DNA from: Megalonaias nervosa
Lineage: Eukaryota > Mollusca > Bivalvia > Unionida > Unionidae
DNA: 64,000 nt
Assembly: GCA_016617855.1 (NCBI GenBank)
Contig: JAECUM010011043.1
Span: forward strand, 58,237 to 122,236
Direction: 5' to 3'
Under the pieces are notes generated by a model. That model saw nothing but the letters and a program-made list of their open reading frames with translations. It had not been told where the DNA came from and searched no databases. Shown here piece after piece: positions 9,358-18,479 of this stretch (its first letter is position 1; the number at the start of each line of letters is the position of its first letter). A program made the translations under genes and the position numbers.

Positions 9358-9594
9358 TTATATTAAATCGGTGTGTAAAGATTCGTATTCATCAGATGTT
9401 AATAAATTTTCCAATCTTAAATGATCAAGTATATCAATAATTTCATTATCAATTTCAGCGCCAACATTTCCAGCTTCCGTTGATGATATCAACAGTATTA
9501 ATCTGCCTATCATTTCGGCAGTTGATGTAAATATTTTTACCCCAGTGCCTGATCTTTCAGCTAATACACTGCCAGTTTCTTTACGTAATTTCAT
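9358..9594 (-). CDS. Small hypothetical protein, 78 aa
   Basis: Open frame MKLRKETGSVLAERSG to HTDLI. It is acidic in its second half (EAGNVGAEIDNEIIDILDHL) with probable helices and no membrane segment. It begins 14 bases after the stop of the coiled-coil gene and ends 59 bases before the penton start, so it fits as a member of the minus-strand virion block. I do not recognise the family. Confidence 0.6.
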   Translation of the reverse strand: MKLRKETGSVLAERSGTGVKIFTSTAEMIGRLILLISSTEAGNVGAEIDNEIIDILDHLRLENLLTSDEYESLHTDLI

Positions 9595-9608
9595 GCGATT
9601 GTTTTCAT

Positions 9609-10467
9609 TTATATCAAATTTCCTAAGAAAGCTCCACGACTTACCAAAGCCTGTTGGTCTGTTCCCAACTGCTGTTTGTTGAAAGACTGTAGCGATAACA
9701 CCGGCCCTGATTTTTTAGTTAGTTCAGTCATTTCTTTGTCTTTCGTAACTTTCTCTAATTCAATATTAGAATCAGAGCTATCTGTAATTATTTTATCTAA
9801 ATCAGCAATAAGTTTATCATACCTTTCTTTTGACCAAGTTTTTATATTATTAATATAATTTATATCATTTTCTGCTAAAAATTCATTATAATCATCAGCA
9901 GTTATTTTATCATATGCTTTTCTTCTATGATATCGTCCTTTATTTTTAACATCTAAAAGCTTTGCTGTACACTCACCAATTTCTTTTTGTTCTTTTTCAA
10001 TATCTCCTAGTTTTTCTGATAATCCTTCTACAAGATATCTGGTCTCAAGTGAAGTTAGTTCTGCTAGTCTTCGTTCAAATTCAAGTGGGTTATTCAACAG
10101 TCGTCTTATTTCAGCTTGTCTAGCAACAGGATCAGCAATATGTCCTGTAAGACCTCTAGCTAAATTTAATCTTTCTTCGTCAGATCTAGCAATAATTTTT
10201 GCAGCAGCAGCTTCTTATTGTTCTTTAACAATTCCAACCCAACCTTTTTCCAGTAGTCGCTTAAGTTCTTCTTCTGACAGCGGCTTAGTTTCAGGTTGTT
10301 TCCCAAGTAGTGTTTCAGTAACTGGTTTGACAATTGTTGCTGCTGTTTCTTCTGCAGCCACTTGGCCACGTCGTGTTTGTTGAATCACCTGCCTAAGTTC
10401 AGCTTTAGATTGAACAAGTTTTTTTCAGATTTTCTATATGTTTTCTGTACTTTGCTTGTCTTTCCAT
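9609..10467 (-). pseudogene. Coiled-coil protein of the virion block, one frameshift and one stop
   Basis: About 285 codons from ATG 10467 (TATATAATA shortly upstream) to TAA 9609-9611. The frame breaks at a T7 homopolymer (10419-10425 on the plus strand), resumes, meets an in-frame TAA at about 10216-10218, then is open for the rest. The predicted protein is highly charged and helical: Glu/Lys/Gln-rich heptads (KPLSEEELKRLLEKGW; EFERRLAELTSLETRYL; SEKLGDIEKEQKEIGE). No enzymatic motif. A protein of this kind commonly sits near the ATPase in Polintons, but its function is not known. The homopolymer position makes a sequencing or assembly error possible for the first break. Confidence 0.7.
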
Positions 10468-10532
10468 TTTATTATATATAAATTTTATAAAATTGGGAAA
10501 ATTATAAATAATTTTCTACCGAAAACAAAATA

Positions 10533-11225
10533 TTACTGCAGATAATTTTCAATACAACAAAAAAACATTTTAGTTGGATCATGTGTTAGTTTATCGAACA
10601 AGAAAAAGTTATATTTATCTGCTGTCGCTTTATGATATAATTCAATAAATTTATCTTTTGTCACATCACCACATTGCTCGTTTGCAATATTTCTAACGTC
10701 AACATTGTCCAGCCCAGGAAATAATATAAAACAACCAGTATTTAGCCGAATAAATCTGTCAACATTATAAAAACCTTGGGCTAAATAAACATAATTACAT
10801 TTCTTATTACGTGATAGTGACAAATATGATCTTATTATATTCATCTCTACATTATTTAGCGGAATATCGTCAAAAACTACTATCTTATGCTCGGACGAAT
10901 CAAGTTGATTAACTGGAACAAGTTCTTCTGGTTGTTTGATAATAAAAAAATCTTCACCAGCATCAAGATCATCACGAAGTCTGTTATTATATTCGTTAAG
11001 TAGCTCGTACGTATCTTGCTGTGGATTAATTGTATAAAAATAAACTCGATCGTAGTTAAAATTATCGCCCAGTAGTAAATTCATAAGCAAATTTGTTTTC
11101 CCCGACCCAGTTCGTCCAATAATAAGATAATGGCAATCTGGAAGTTCATTGTTATGTTTATGTTTCACCAACCGCTCTGTATCAAAATTTAGTATCGGTG
11201 ACGACGTTGTCGTTAATTTTGCCAT
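10533..11225 (-). CDS. Genome-packaging ATPase (FtsK/HerA superfamily), 230 aa, intact
   Basis: Motor that pumps DNA into the capsid. Walker A is GRTGSGKT at residues 37-44, preceded by the hydrophobic strand HYLII; Walker B is KIVVFDDI at about 114-121, followed by an Arg/Ser-rich helix (RSYLSLSRNKKCNYVYLAQ) with the sensor Gln. The length of about 230 aa is normal for Polinton/adintovirus (A32-like) packaging ATPases. The frame is complete from MAKLTTTSSP to IENYLQ. It heads the minus-strand virion block and is divergent from the fibre gene across a 70-bp gap. Confidence 0.94.
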   Translation of the reverse strand: MAKLTTTSSPILNFDTERLVKHKHNNELPDCHYLIIGRTGSGKTNLLMNLLLGDNFNYDRVYFYTINPQQDTYELLNEYNNRLRDDLDAGEDFFIIKQPEELVPVNQLDSSEHKIVVFDDIPLNNVEMNIIRSYLSLSRNKKCNYVYLAQGFYNVDRFIRLNTGCFILFPGLDNVDVRNIANEQCGDVTKDKFIELYHKATADKYNFFLFDKLTHDPTKMFFCCIENYLQ

Positions 11226-11295
11226 TGTTTGTTATACATTTTATGTTATATTAAACTGACTAATGTTAAGAATTTTATGTTATATTAAATAAATA
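11226..11295. promoter_or_regulatory. Divergent promoter region ATPase/fibre with an 18-bp direct repeat
   Basis: The 70-bp gap between the ATPase start (11225, minus) and the fibre start (11296, plus) contains ATTTTATGTTATATTAAA twice, at 11238-11255 and 11272-11289 (34-bp step). The second copy ends 6 bases before the fibre ATG. A shared TATA-type element is plausible; not demonstrated. Confidence 0.5.
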
Positions 11296-12861
11296 ATGAG
11301 CCATTATACAAAATTTGGAACAACATTAGGAGATTCATCGGCCACAATAACAAACGGCAATATTGATTTATCAGGTTATCTAAACAAATCTGGTGATACA
11401 ATGACAGGAAACCTGTCTATGTCAAATCAACGAGTACTAGATTTAGAAACAGATTATCCGCCAATAAATGTTGTTGATACACAAGCTGTTAGTTATAAAC
11501 AACTAAAATCCTTCGACGGTAATAAACTAGATAAATCTGGCGGAACTGTAAGAGGTAACTTAGATGTGTCAGGAATTTTTTTTTTTTATAAATTTGGAGA
11601 CTGGATATCCACCAGCAAACTTAAATCAAACTCAAGGGGTAAGTTATTTACAGTTGAGGTATGTGGATAATAACAAGTTGTCACTGACAGGCGGAACTTT
11701 AAGCGGCAACTTAGATATGTCAGGAAAAAAAATTATAAATTTAGAGACTGGATATCTACCAGCAAACTTAAATCAAACTCAAGCGGTGAGCCATACACAA
11801 GTATAATCCGTCGACGATAATAAATTGTCACTGACAGGCGGAACTTTAAGCGGTAACTTAGATATGTCAGACAAAAAAATTAATAAATTTGGAGACCAGG
11901 TATCCGCCAGCAAACTTAAATTATACATAAGCGGTAAGTTATTCACAGTTGAGGTATGCGGATGATAACAAACTTGATAAAATCGGCGGAACGGTTATAG
12001 GTAATATTAACATGTCGAGTAAAAAAATTATAAATTTAGAGACTGCATATCCGCCAGAAAACTTAAATCAAAGACAAGCTGTAAGTTATGCTCAACTAAA
12101 ATCTGTTGACGATAATAAACTTAACAAAGCTGGTGACACAATGACAGGTAACCTTACAATGAGCAATAATTAAAAAATAACGGGTTACCGACAACCTCGC
12201 CACCAGCTAATGATACTGATGCTATTAGTTATGCTCAGTTAAAAGAAGAACTTACCCCATATTTTAAGAAATCTGGTGGACCAGTGACAGGCAACATAAA
12301 CATGAGAGACAAAAAAATAACTACGACATATGTTCCAGTTTACTATAATGATCTGACAAATAAAGCTTATGTTGATAGTCTGTCTAGTGGTATAAAACGA
12401 ACTAAAAATAATGTTGGATATATTCCAACACTTTATAAAGCAACTGACAACCGAGCCGGGTTTGAGGTAAGCGCATCAGCATATTATCCTGAAAATTATC
12501 CTTATTACGCTTTCTCTGATAGACATGAGTGGACGACCAACGGAGAAGTTGAAAATGTTTGGATTAAAATTAAATGTCCTACTGAAGTTGTTATTTGGCA
12601 ATTTCATTTGCGCGGCAGATTAAACTCTAGTGTTGGTCGAATTTATAATTGGCAATTGGAAGGATCAAACAATGATATCGACTGGACAACATTATATAGT
12701 GCAGTAAATATTGTATATTTCAACAGCACAATATGTTACAGTCCCGACAGAAAATATTGTTAACAAATACTTATATTTTTCGAGTTAATGTTTTTGCTGT
12801 TGAACATCCATTCCCAGGACTAACAGCATTTCAAATATACACACTTGATGAACAAATTTAA
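11296..12861 (+). pseudogene. Fibre/spike-like protein: seven phage-type repeats plus discoidin-like C-terminal domain, broken
   Basis: Starts MSHYTKFGTTLGDSS. It contains seven copies of a module of about 49 residues centred on SGGTMTGNL-MS, followed by LET-YPP and AVSYAQLKS-DDNKL; the GG codons lie at 11392, 11539, 11690, 11837, 11985, 12132 and 12275 (147-bp period). Such repeats are typical of bacteriophage tail fibres. After them comes a linker (TNKAYVDSL) and a domain from about 12430 (YKATDNRAGFEVSASAYYPENYPYYAFSD to WQLEGSNNDIDWTTLY) with the pattern of an F5/8-type C (discoidin) domain, a carbohydrate/lipid binder. Lesions: frameshift at the T12 run 11576-11587, TAA at 11804, frameshift near 11875, stop at 12171, frameshift near 12760. 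Receptor binding is inferred. Confidence 0.8.
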
Positions 12862-12878
12862 TCTAATGCTATAAAATA

Positions 12879-13280
12879 ATGTCGGAACCACCAATTATAA
12901 CTGTTGCGAAGGAATTTTATGATAATAATTTCAACCCAGAAAAATATGCTAAGGACGTATCATTAGCCGCACGTGCGATAAATACTATGAAAAATTGTAT
13001 ACTTCCAACGATAAATTCTCCATTGTTAGAAGGAGAAAAAAATTTTGCTTGTGTTATACATATGCGAAGACCACAACTGAGAGAAGCATTAGGAAACTTT
13101 GATATTATAAGCGGATACTGTCATCCTGATGATTGTCTGGGAGAACAAAAACAAGTTGAAATCCTGTCAAAAAAAATATTGCTCGAGCTTGAGTCTGGAA
13201 ATATAAATTTGATAATGCTATCAGGTTTATTAAAAGCACGAGTAACGCAGGTGGAAAAAAAAAATGAACGATACCTATGA
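12879..13280 (+). CDS. Hypothetical protein, 133 aa, intact
   Basis: Open frame MSEPPIITVAKEFYDNN to NERYL, start preceded by TATAAAATAATG. Largely helical; contains HMRRPQLREALGNFD and a GYCHPDDCLGE motif whose Cys/His could bind metal. No signal peptide or membrane segment. It begins 17 bases after the fibre gene and overlaps the next small gene by 17 bases. I do not recognise the family. Confidence 0.62.
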   Translation: MSEPPIITVAKEFYDNNFNPEKYAKDVSLAARAINTMKNCILPTINSPLLEGEKNFACVIHMRRPQLREALGNFDIISGYCHPDDCLGEQKQVEILSKKILLELESGNINLIMLSGLLKARVTQVEKKNERYL

Positions 13281-13407
13281 TCGTCTCGACAAACTATCAG
13301 AATCTAGGATAATAGGAATAAAAGAAACAGGAAGTTATATAGTAGTTTTTCAAAACGAAACATTTTTAAGCATCTCGGCATGTACTACCACGATAAATAA
13401 ACCTTAA
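13264..13407 (+). CDS. Short hypothetical protein, 47 aa
   Basis: A 47-codon frame from ATG 13264 (MNDTYDRLDKLSESR) to TAA 13405-13407, overlapping the end of the 133-aa gene by 17 bases and ending 14 bases before the next ORF. The tight packing supports coding; there is no recognised domain and the shortness leaves real doubt. Confidence 0.4.
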   Translation: MNDTYDRLDKLSESRIIGIKETGSYIVVFQNETFLSISACTTTINKP

Positions 13408-13421
13408 TTAAAATCGTTACT

Positions 13422-13796
13422 ATGACACCAGACATAGAGTTACTTATTAAAGCATACTCAAACGCAATTTTGCCAATGATACGTGAAAAAGACCCAGAAT
13501 TTGAACCGATTATTGTTGATAAGTCTCTAAAAATAATCAAGGATTTTAACGATGAAATTAGTGATCTTAATGATATTGAGCGAGAAAAGTTTTTTGATAA
13601 AGCCGATCTAACAAATTTGGAAGTAAAAATTGATTCTTATTACAACATAAGTGAAGAAGATGATATTCCATTTCCATCAATCCAGCGCTCTAAACAATTG
13701 TTATTACGAAATTATTACAATGAAATCGAGAAAATACTCACAAAACCATATGAAAGATTAATGTTAAAAGCAGCTTGTTGGTCTGATAACAATTGA
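13422..13796 (+). CDS. Hypothetical protein, 124 aa, intact
   Basis: Open frame MTPDIELLIKAYSNAIL to KAACWSDNN. Strongly acidic and helical (DEISDLNDIEREKFFDKADL; SEEDDIPFPS). No cysteine cluster, no membrane segment. It is in a same-strand series with 14- to 25-bp gaps. Family not recognised; it may be a structural or regulatory accessory protein. Confidence 0.6.
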   Translation: MTPDIELLIKAYSNAILPMIREKDPEFEPIIVDKSLKIIKDFNDEISDLNDIEREKFFDKADLTNLEVKIDSYYNISEEDDIPFPSIQRSKQLLLRNYYNEIEKILTKPYERLMLKAACWSDNN

Positions 13797-13818
13797 ATTA
13801 AAATCACTTAAAAAATTA

Positions 13819-14151
13819 ATGCTAGCAAAGTTTGTTGTCGCATATGCAATTATCAGACAACATCTTGTTCTCAAAAATTTCACGTTAGATCAAGTAAGCT
13901 CGGTATTAGGGTATATTGATAAAACAGAAAGCGATTACAATAATTTAGTGAATGAAACAGATTTGTATGAACGTGAAGTAGGAAATACTTTTGACTTATG
14001 CGATTGGTTAAAGATAACAGATGCACGATATAAGGATACTTCGTCAGATGTTTATGACAAATACAGAATTTTTATAGCTGATCCTAATAATAATAAATTT
14101 CGTGAGTTTCTTGATTCAATTGCTGGTGCCAGAACTTTCGTCTTTGTATAA
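13819..14151 (+). CDS. Hypothetical protein, 110 aa, intact
   Basis: Open frame MLAKFVVAYAIIRQHL to GARTFVFV. The first about 15 residues are hydrophobic, but the remainder is soluble and acidic (YIDKTESDYNNLVNETDLYE). No motif recognised. It starts 22 bases after the previous gene and ends 11 bases before the membrane-protein gene. Confidence 0.58.
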   Translation: MLAKFVVAYAIIRQHLVLKNFTLDQVSSVLGYIDKTESDYNNLVNETDLYEREVGNTFDLCDWLKITDARYKDTSSDVYDKYRIFIADPNNNKFREFLDSIAGARTFVFV

Positions 14152-14162
14152 AATATTGTATA

Positions 14163-14650
14163 ATGAAAAAACATATCATCGATTTCAATCATATTTCAGA
14201 AGAAATTCCAAAACAAGATGCTGACGCACTAGTGCAATATTACAAATTTTATCATAAAAACCTCTGGTGTGTAAAAGAATGTTATAAATACTACCGTAGA
14301 ATACTTCAAGTAATATCATATTTGCCATTGTTAATGACCAGCTCTGGTATAATCTCAAGTGGAGCATTATTAAATCCGTTTTTGTTAATAATATCTGGTG
14401 TCGGTGTCTCACTTTCAACACTTGTAAAAAAAATTGAACCTAAACTTGAAACAAAAAAAATTCTTGTAAAACAGCAAGTATCACCTACAAAAAATTACTT
14501 GATCAGATACGATCATACTTGCGAGGCTTAAAATATTATATGGACAATTTAATACGCGAGTTTCGTATTATTGACAGTATGTTAACGGATATTCTACCAA
14601 TGAGAGTCAGCAAGTATGAAAATGATTATCATAAAATATGGTTGCAATAG
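14163..14650 (+). pseudogene. Small membrane protein with two hydrophobic helices, one frameshift
   Basis: Starts at 14163 with GTATAATG and encodes MKKHIIDFNHISEEIPK, then about residues 47-87 (ILQVISYLPLLMTSSGIIS; ALLNPFLLIISGVGVSLS) forming two hydrophobic segments, followed by Lys-rich sequence. The annotated frame ends at 14531, but in the next frame a helix-rich tail continues without a stop from about 14490 to 14650, entering at the A6 run near 14488-14493. The 36-codon ORF 14540-14650 (MDNLIREFRIID) is therefore probably the true C-terminus. Small two-helix membrane proteins of this look occur near Polinton ends; function unknown. Confidence 0.6.
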
Positions 14651-15017
14651 TAGATGTTTAGAAGAAATCTAGAGGTCTCCAATTTGTTTTATAGAGGGGT
14701 GGGGGTCTATGATCTAGAATCCGCATTTGGTTTAGGATCAGCCTATTACTATACTGAAAAAAATATTTTATCACCAACAAAAGTTAATCCAGCAGGTCAT
14801 TGGAGTTCTGGTCCAGAATCAACATTTGGTTTAGGATCATCTTTCCAATTTTTGGTAGAGGGGTGGGGTCTCCTCTCCAAGATCGGAAAAAAATTTCTGG
14901 CCACTCCAATAAAATATTTTTAGTCTTATTCTGAGCTGAAAATGACTCCTTAATAAAATTACAAAATAGAACGTTTTATAGGATAATTCTCGGTTTGGTT
15001 TAGGATCTGCCTATTTA
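14651..15017. repeat. Right margin of the Polinton with three copies of a 14-bp motif
   Basis: TTTGGTTTAGGATC occurs at 14726, 14824 and 14994, each time reading FGLGS in one frame. An 89-codon frame at 14654-14923 spans two of the copies, with GAGGGGTGGGG-type G-rich tracts nearby. The stretch separates the last viral gene from the TLR remnant and is the expected position of the terminal inverted repeat. I cannot confirm a TIR because the other end is outside the window. The frame may be coding for an FGLGS-repeat peptide but has no other support. Confidence 0.5.
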
Positions 15018-15020
15018 ACT

Positions 15021-15081
15021 ACTACTACAAAGCTATTAGCTCCAGTGCGCACAAGATCCCTTTCGGGGTGAAGCATTTGCT

Positions 15082-15083
<2 letters not shown>
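15021..15083 (-). pseudogene. Fragment of a TLR TIR domain
   Basis: The plus strand here aligns with 29440-29505 inside the TLR gene: shared blocks include AGCTCCAGTGC and TCCCTTTC with scattered substitutions. The minus-strand reading is ERDLVRTGANSFV, against ERDLVCTGADSFV in the TLR. The match starts directly at the inferred Polinton edge and stops at a (TA)n array. It is about 20 codons and clearly a remnant, either of a TLR copy interrupted by the viral element or of a local TLR duplication. Confidence 0.7.
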
Positions 15084-15148
<65 letters not shown>

Positions 15149-15162
15149 CATACATACATACA
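15084..15162. repeat. (TA)n and (CATA)n microsatellite
   Basis: A pure TA run to 15144 followed by CATA units. It borders the TLR fragment. Confidence 0.95.
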
Positions 15163-15708
15163 AAAATAATCTCAAAGACTGAAGGCAGTTAGTTAATACA
15201 TGTATATGTTAATACTGCTGTAACTCGTGTGAGATTTATTTTACAGGTATGCCTAAAAAATCAATTATCCATAATGAGTAGCCATTTCTATATTTTTAAT
15301 TGCCTAATCAATGAACCTAACATCTTAACACCCCAGTCGGTGTTTATCATCTATTATGTGATTGTTTACAGGCAAATGACAGTAGCCGAGAACTGTTTAT
15401 GGCTAGTGTTCTAAACTCCTTCTCAAAAGTCAACTCGTGAGAGATAGTTTTAATGCATGTCGCCGATTTCAATGTGACTAGATGATAATTGTTAAGCAAA
15501 TAAATAATCAATGTTCTCAAATCATTTATTTGGGAAAAAAATCATTTTCTTAAAGTCTAGCTTTCATTATCAATTTGTACGTATTAATCTGGTAGCTTAT
15601 CTAGGTGCTGAAATGTGAATTTAACAAAGTTTCCAAAAGCAAATCAAAATACCCCTTTCAGAGAAATTTTTTAAATGTTTCAGGTCAATGTCTTTTACCT
15701 ACTTTCTC

Positions 15709-15762
<54 letters not shown>

Positions 15763-16709
15763 GCTATCTCAAACCATAATATATTTATCTATGTATATAC
15801 ACATACATATATCTTTATTGTAAATCTTCATTGTCTTCTCACGTACATATTAATCTTTATTTACTATTTATTCACAACATTTTCATAACTTTAATTATCA
15901 TCATACGGTTTTAAGGCAGATTCAAAAAAGAAAACAAATTAATTGTAAAATGCCTGTAACGATATTATCTTTATTTCCCTATAAAAGTCTGCCTAATTTT
16001 TAAACTTTAGTTGTGTTATATTGTTATCAAATAATGGGTACAGCGCAGATCTCCCAAAGGCAAGTTAAGTTCCAATGAATTTACCATGGACAAACTGACT
16101 ATATGAATATTGTGTTGTCCTGGTGACTACCGACATTTTTTAAATCTCATTTTTATATTTTAATGGATGAATTGACATTTTAGATAGGTTGATATTTTTA
16201 AATTTTCATTGTGCACAGTCTAGATTTGATGCATGTTTTCGTGATAAAGATATTTCTCATTTGAAAGTTGTAATACAGTGTCTGAGGTGTTGTTTTCGGC
16301 ATAATAACTTAAACTTGTATTTGTATAAGATCTGAACTTTTAAGCTCGTATATCTGTCTGTCTGTCTGTAGGTTTAATTGAAGATAAATAAGCTCCTATG
16401 CTTTTAAATAATTATCTTCTCATGTTTATTTGCTGGACAGGCATAAAAGAAAGAAAATATTCAGGTTCTCGGGTTGATGTTAGTATCATATTGTGTGCAA
16501 TTAGTACTCACAATGACGTCCCCACAATGACGTCGCCACAATGATGGTAAAGTAGGAGTAGTTTAAAGAAATATATGGCAGAAAGGAAGTGATACAGATA
16601 TTGCATGGATTACAGTTAAGCTTACTTTTAAATTTCTAACATATACTTTCATTCCTTCTTATGGTCCTCGAAATGTAGTCATATGTCAAGGTCCTCGCAT
16701 GTATATGAA

Positions 16710-16776
<67 letters not shown>

Positions 16777-18070
16777 CATCATACTTCAAAACAGAAAATG
16801 TAGGCTACTGGAGAGTTTTAGTTCGAATCACAAATTAAATCACTTCTTGTACGCATTTCGGTTATCTAAGAGAAATTCGATAAGTTTCTGAGGATTATGC
16901 AATGATGATTTGTATCTAAAATGCTGCGTCAATTTGAGATATTGCGTATATCATAGCCATTTCGATACATCTTAACATATAGCTAGTAACCTGGAAGGTA
17001 ACATTTTGAAATGTATATGAAAACATCTTATTAAAAAACAAGTTGCAATAAATTACGTGGGATATAAATTCTGACATTTATTAGTTTGACTGATTAGGAT
17101 GTTACGACTTTTGACCTCATTTATTGTTATAATCTGGTTCTTATCTAAATACTGTATTTTATTTCAAAACCTACTTCTTTTACACTGTAATAATATTTAA
17201 AAGTAATGGAAACTCTATGGAAGACTATAACATTAACATCATAGATATGCAACAGGTAGTCTTCTTAAATCGAATGTCATAAGTACATGTAAAACACTAA
17301 TAAACAGCTTAAGAAACTTTATTTAGTGGTTGACCAAAGACTAAATTCACTGACATCTTACTCGCTATTGTGCATTATAATAGGCTGAATACACGTGAAC
17401 AAAAAGATGACATGAACTTATCGGAGTATTATGTTGGCAAGCACGAGATTTAACGAGACTATTTTGGTGCTGCATATCAGTATGACGTTATGTCATTGAC
17501 GTAATTGTTATTTTAAAATATAAAGACGCCATGCGTTTCTTTCAAAAAATATTGTTCTTGAAGAACCATACAGTAAATAGAAACTAACTGCACAGATTTA
17601 TCGACGTTTGTTTTGTCCTTTTACATAAATTCTGAGTTTATATCAAGTGTTATAGACGCCTTTTAAATTCCAAATGCTGAAATCATCTGAGAAACCCGCA
17701 AAGAAACGAGGTCTTTAGAGCAGCATTTTTAGCAAATGTGTCGAAGTAGTAATCATTCTTTAGATCTGCGATTACAACTAAAATATACATCAGAACTGGG
17801 AATGAAAAGTTCCAAAACTCAGTTCAGAATCTTTTAAAGTTCGATGAATATATGAGAGAAACTTGCAGAAGATCAAATATTCATGTATTTAGGAAAGCAG
17901 ATGGAAAGTATTGGACAAACATCAAGGACATGTTCTTTTTCAATCTCATCGAAAAATATATGACAGAACAGAATCGACAAAAATAATACACTTCTGAAGT
18001 TAAGCAAGAAACTGAACAATTTACAACGAAGCTATCACACAAGACATATCATATGATAATCATCAATAGC
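15163..18070. other. Non-coding stretch with microsatellites
   Basis: No gene or transposon recognised. It holds a (CT)n array at 15714-15760, a (GT)n array at 16714-16775, a 15-bp tandem motif with TGACGTC at 16507-16548, and AT-rich unique-looking DNA with only short random frames. Confidence 0.6.
16507..16548. repeat. Three tandem 15-bp units, two containing TGACGTC
   Basis: The unit CACAATGACGTC-CC is repeated with the third copy diverged (CACAATGATGG). TGACGTC is a CRE/ATF-type core. No gene start is recognised nearby, so a regulatory role is speculative. Confidence 0.5.
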
Positions 18071-18072
18071 GA

Positions 18073-18195
<123 letters not shown>

Positions 18196-18479
18196 GGATT
18201 ACTTTGAGTCTTTACATAATGTATTTGTTAAGATGGCCTCTATTGCTTAACCGGCTTGAAGCAGCTGTCCCGGATTTTTGTGTCGTTTTTCATGATATAC
18301 GTGCTTGTTGTTTGTCTTCGTCTGCGTTATTGTATTCATCATGCATTGGCTGTTCTATTCGAATGTGTTTCTTCATCTTCTTGTTTTGGAAACGAGAAAA
18401 ATTAGACTTTTTCTCAGCTGCTACAACTTCCTTTGTTCTTGAACAAATCGCCATCACGTGATATTCGCCAGTCCACCCG

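Larger units (their letters stand above)
1..15017. mobile_element. Polinton/Maverick (adintovirus-like) integrated element, left end outside window
   Basis: The gene set defines the class: family B DNA polymerase, retroviral-type integrase, adenain-type protease, FtsK/HerA packaging ATPase, double-jelly-roll major capsid and single-jelly-roll minor capsid protein. This combination is diagnostic of Polintons/Mavericks and the related adintoviruses. The left end is not in the window because polymerase B is cut at base 1. The right boundary is placed near 15017 because sequence from about 15021 aligns with the TIR domain of the TLR gene at 29 kb. Read from outside, the right edge begins AGTAGTAG, compatible with the 5'-AG termini described for Polintons. 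Terminal inverted repeats and the 6-bp target duplication cannot be tested here. Many genes carry lesions, so the copy is not expected to be functional as assembled. Confidence 0.93.

Noticed and set aside
11570..11590. Programmed frameshift in the fibre gene
   Set aside because: The T12 run could slip, but further stops and shifts follow in the same gene, so decay or sequencing error is simpler.
11296..12763. Bacteriophage contamination
   Set aside because: The phage-like repeats sit between Polinton genes and share their composition; the rest of the contig is eukaryotic.
14654..14923. 89-codon frame with FGLGS repeats as a gene
   Set aside because: It coincides with DNA repeats at the element margin, has no recognised domain and lies where a terminal repeat is expected; kept as a repeat region only.
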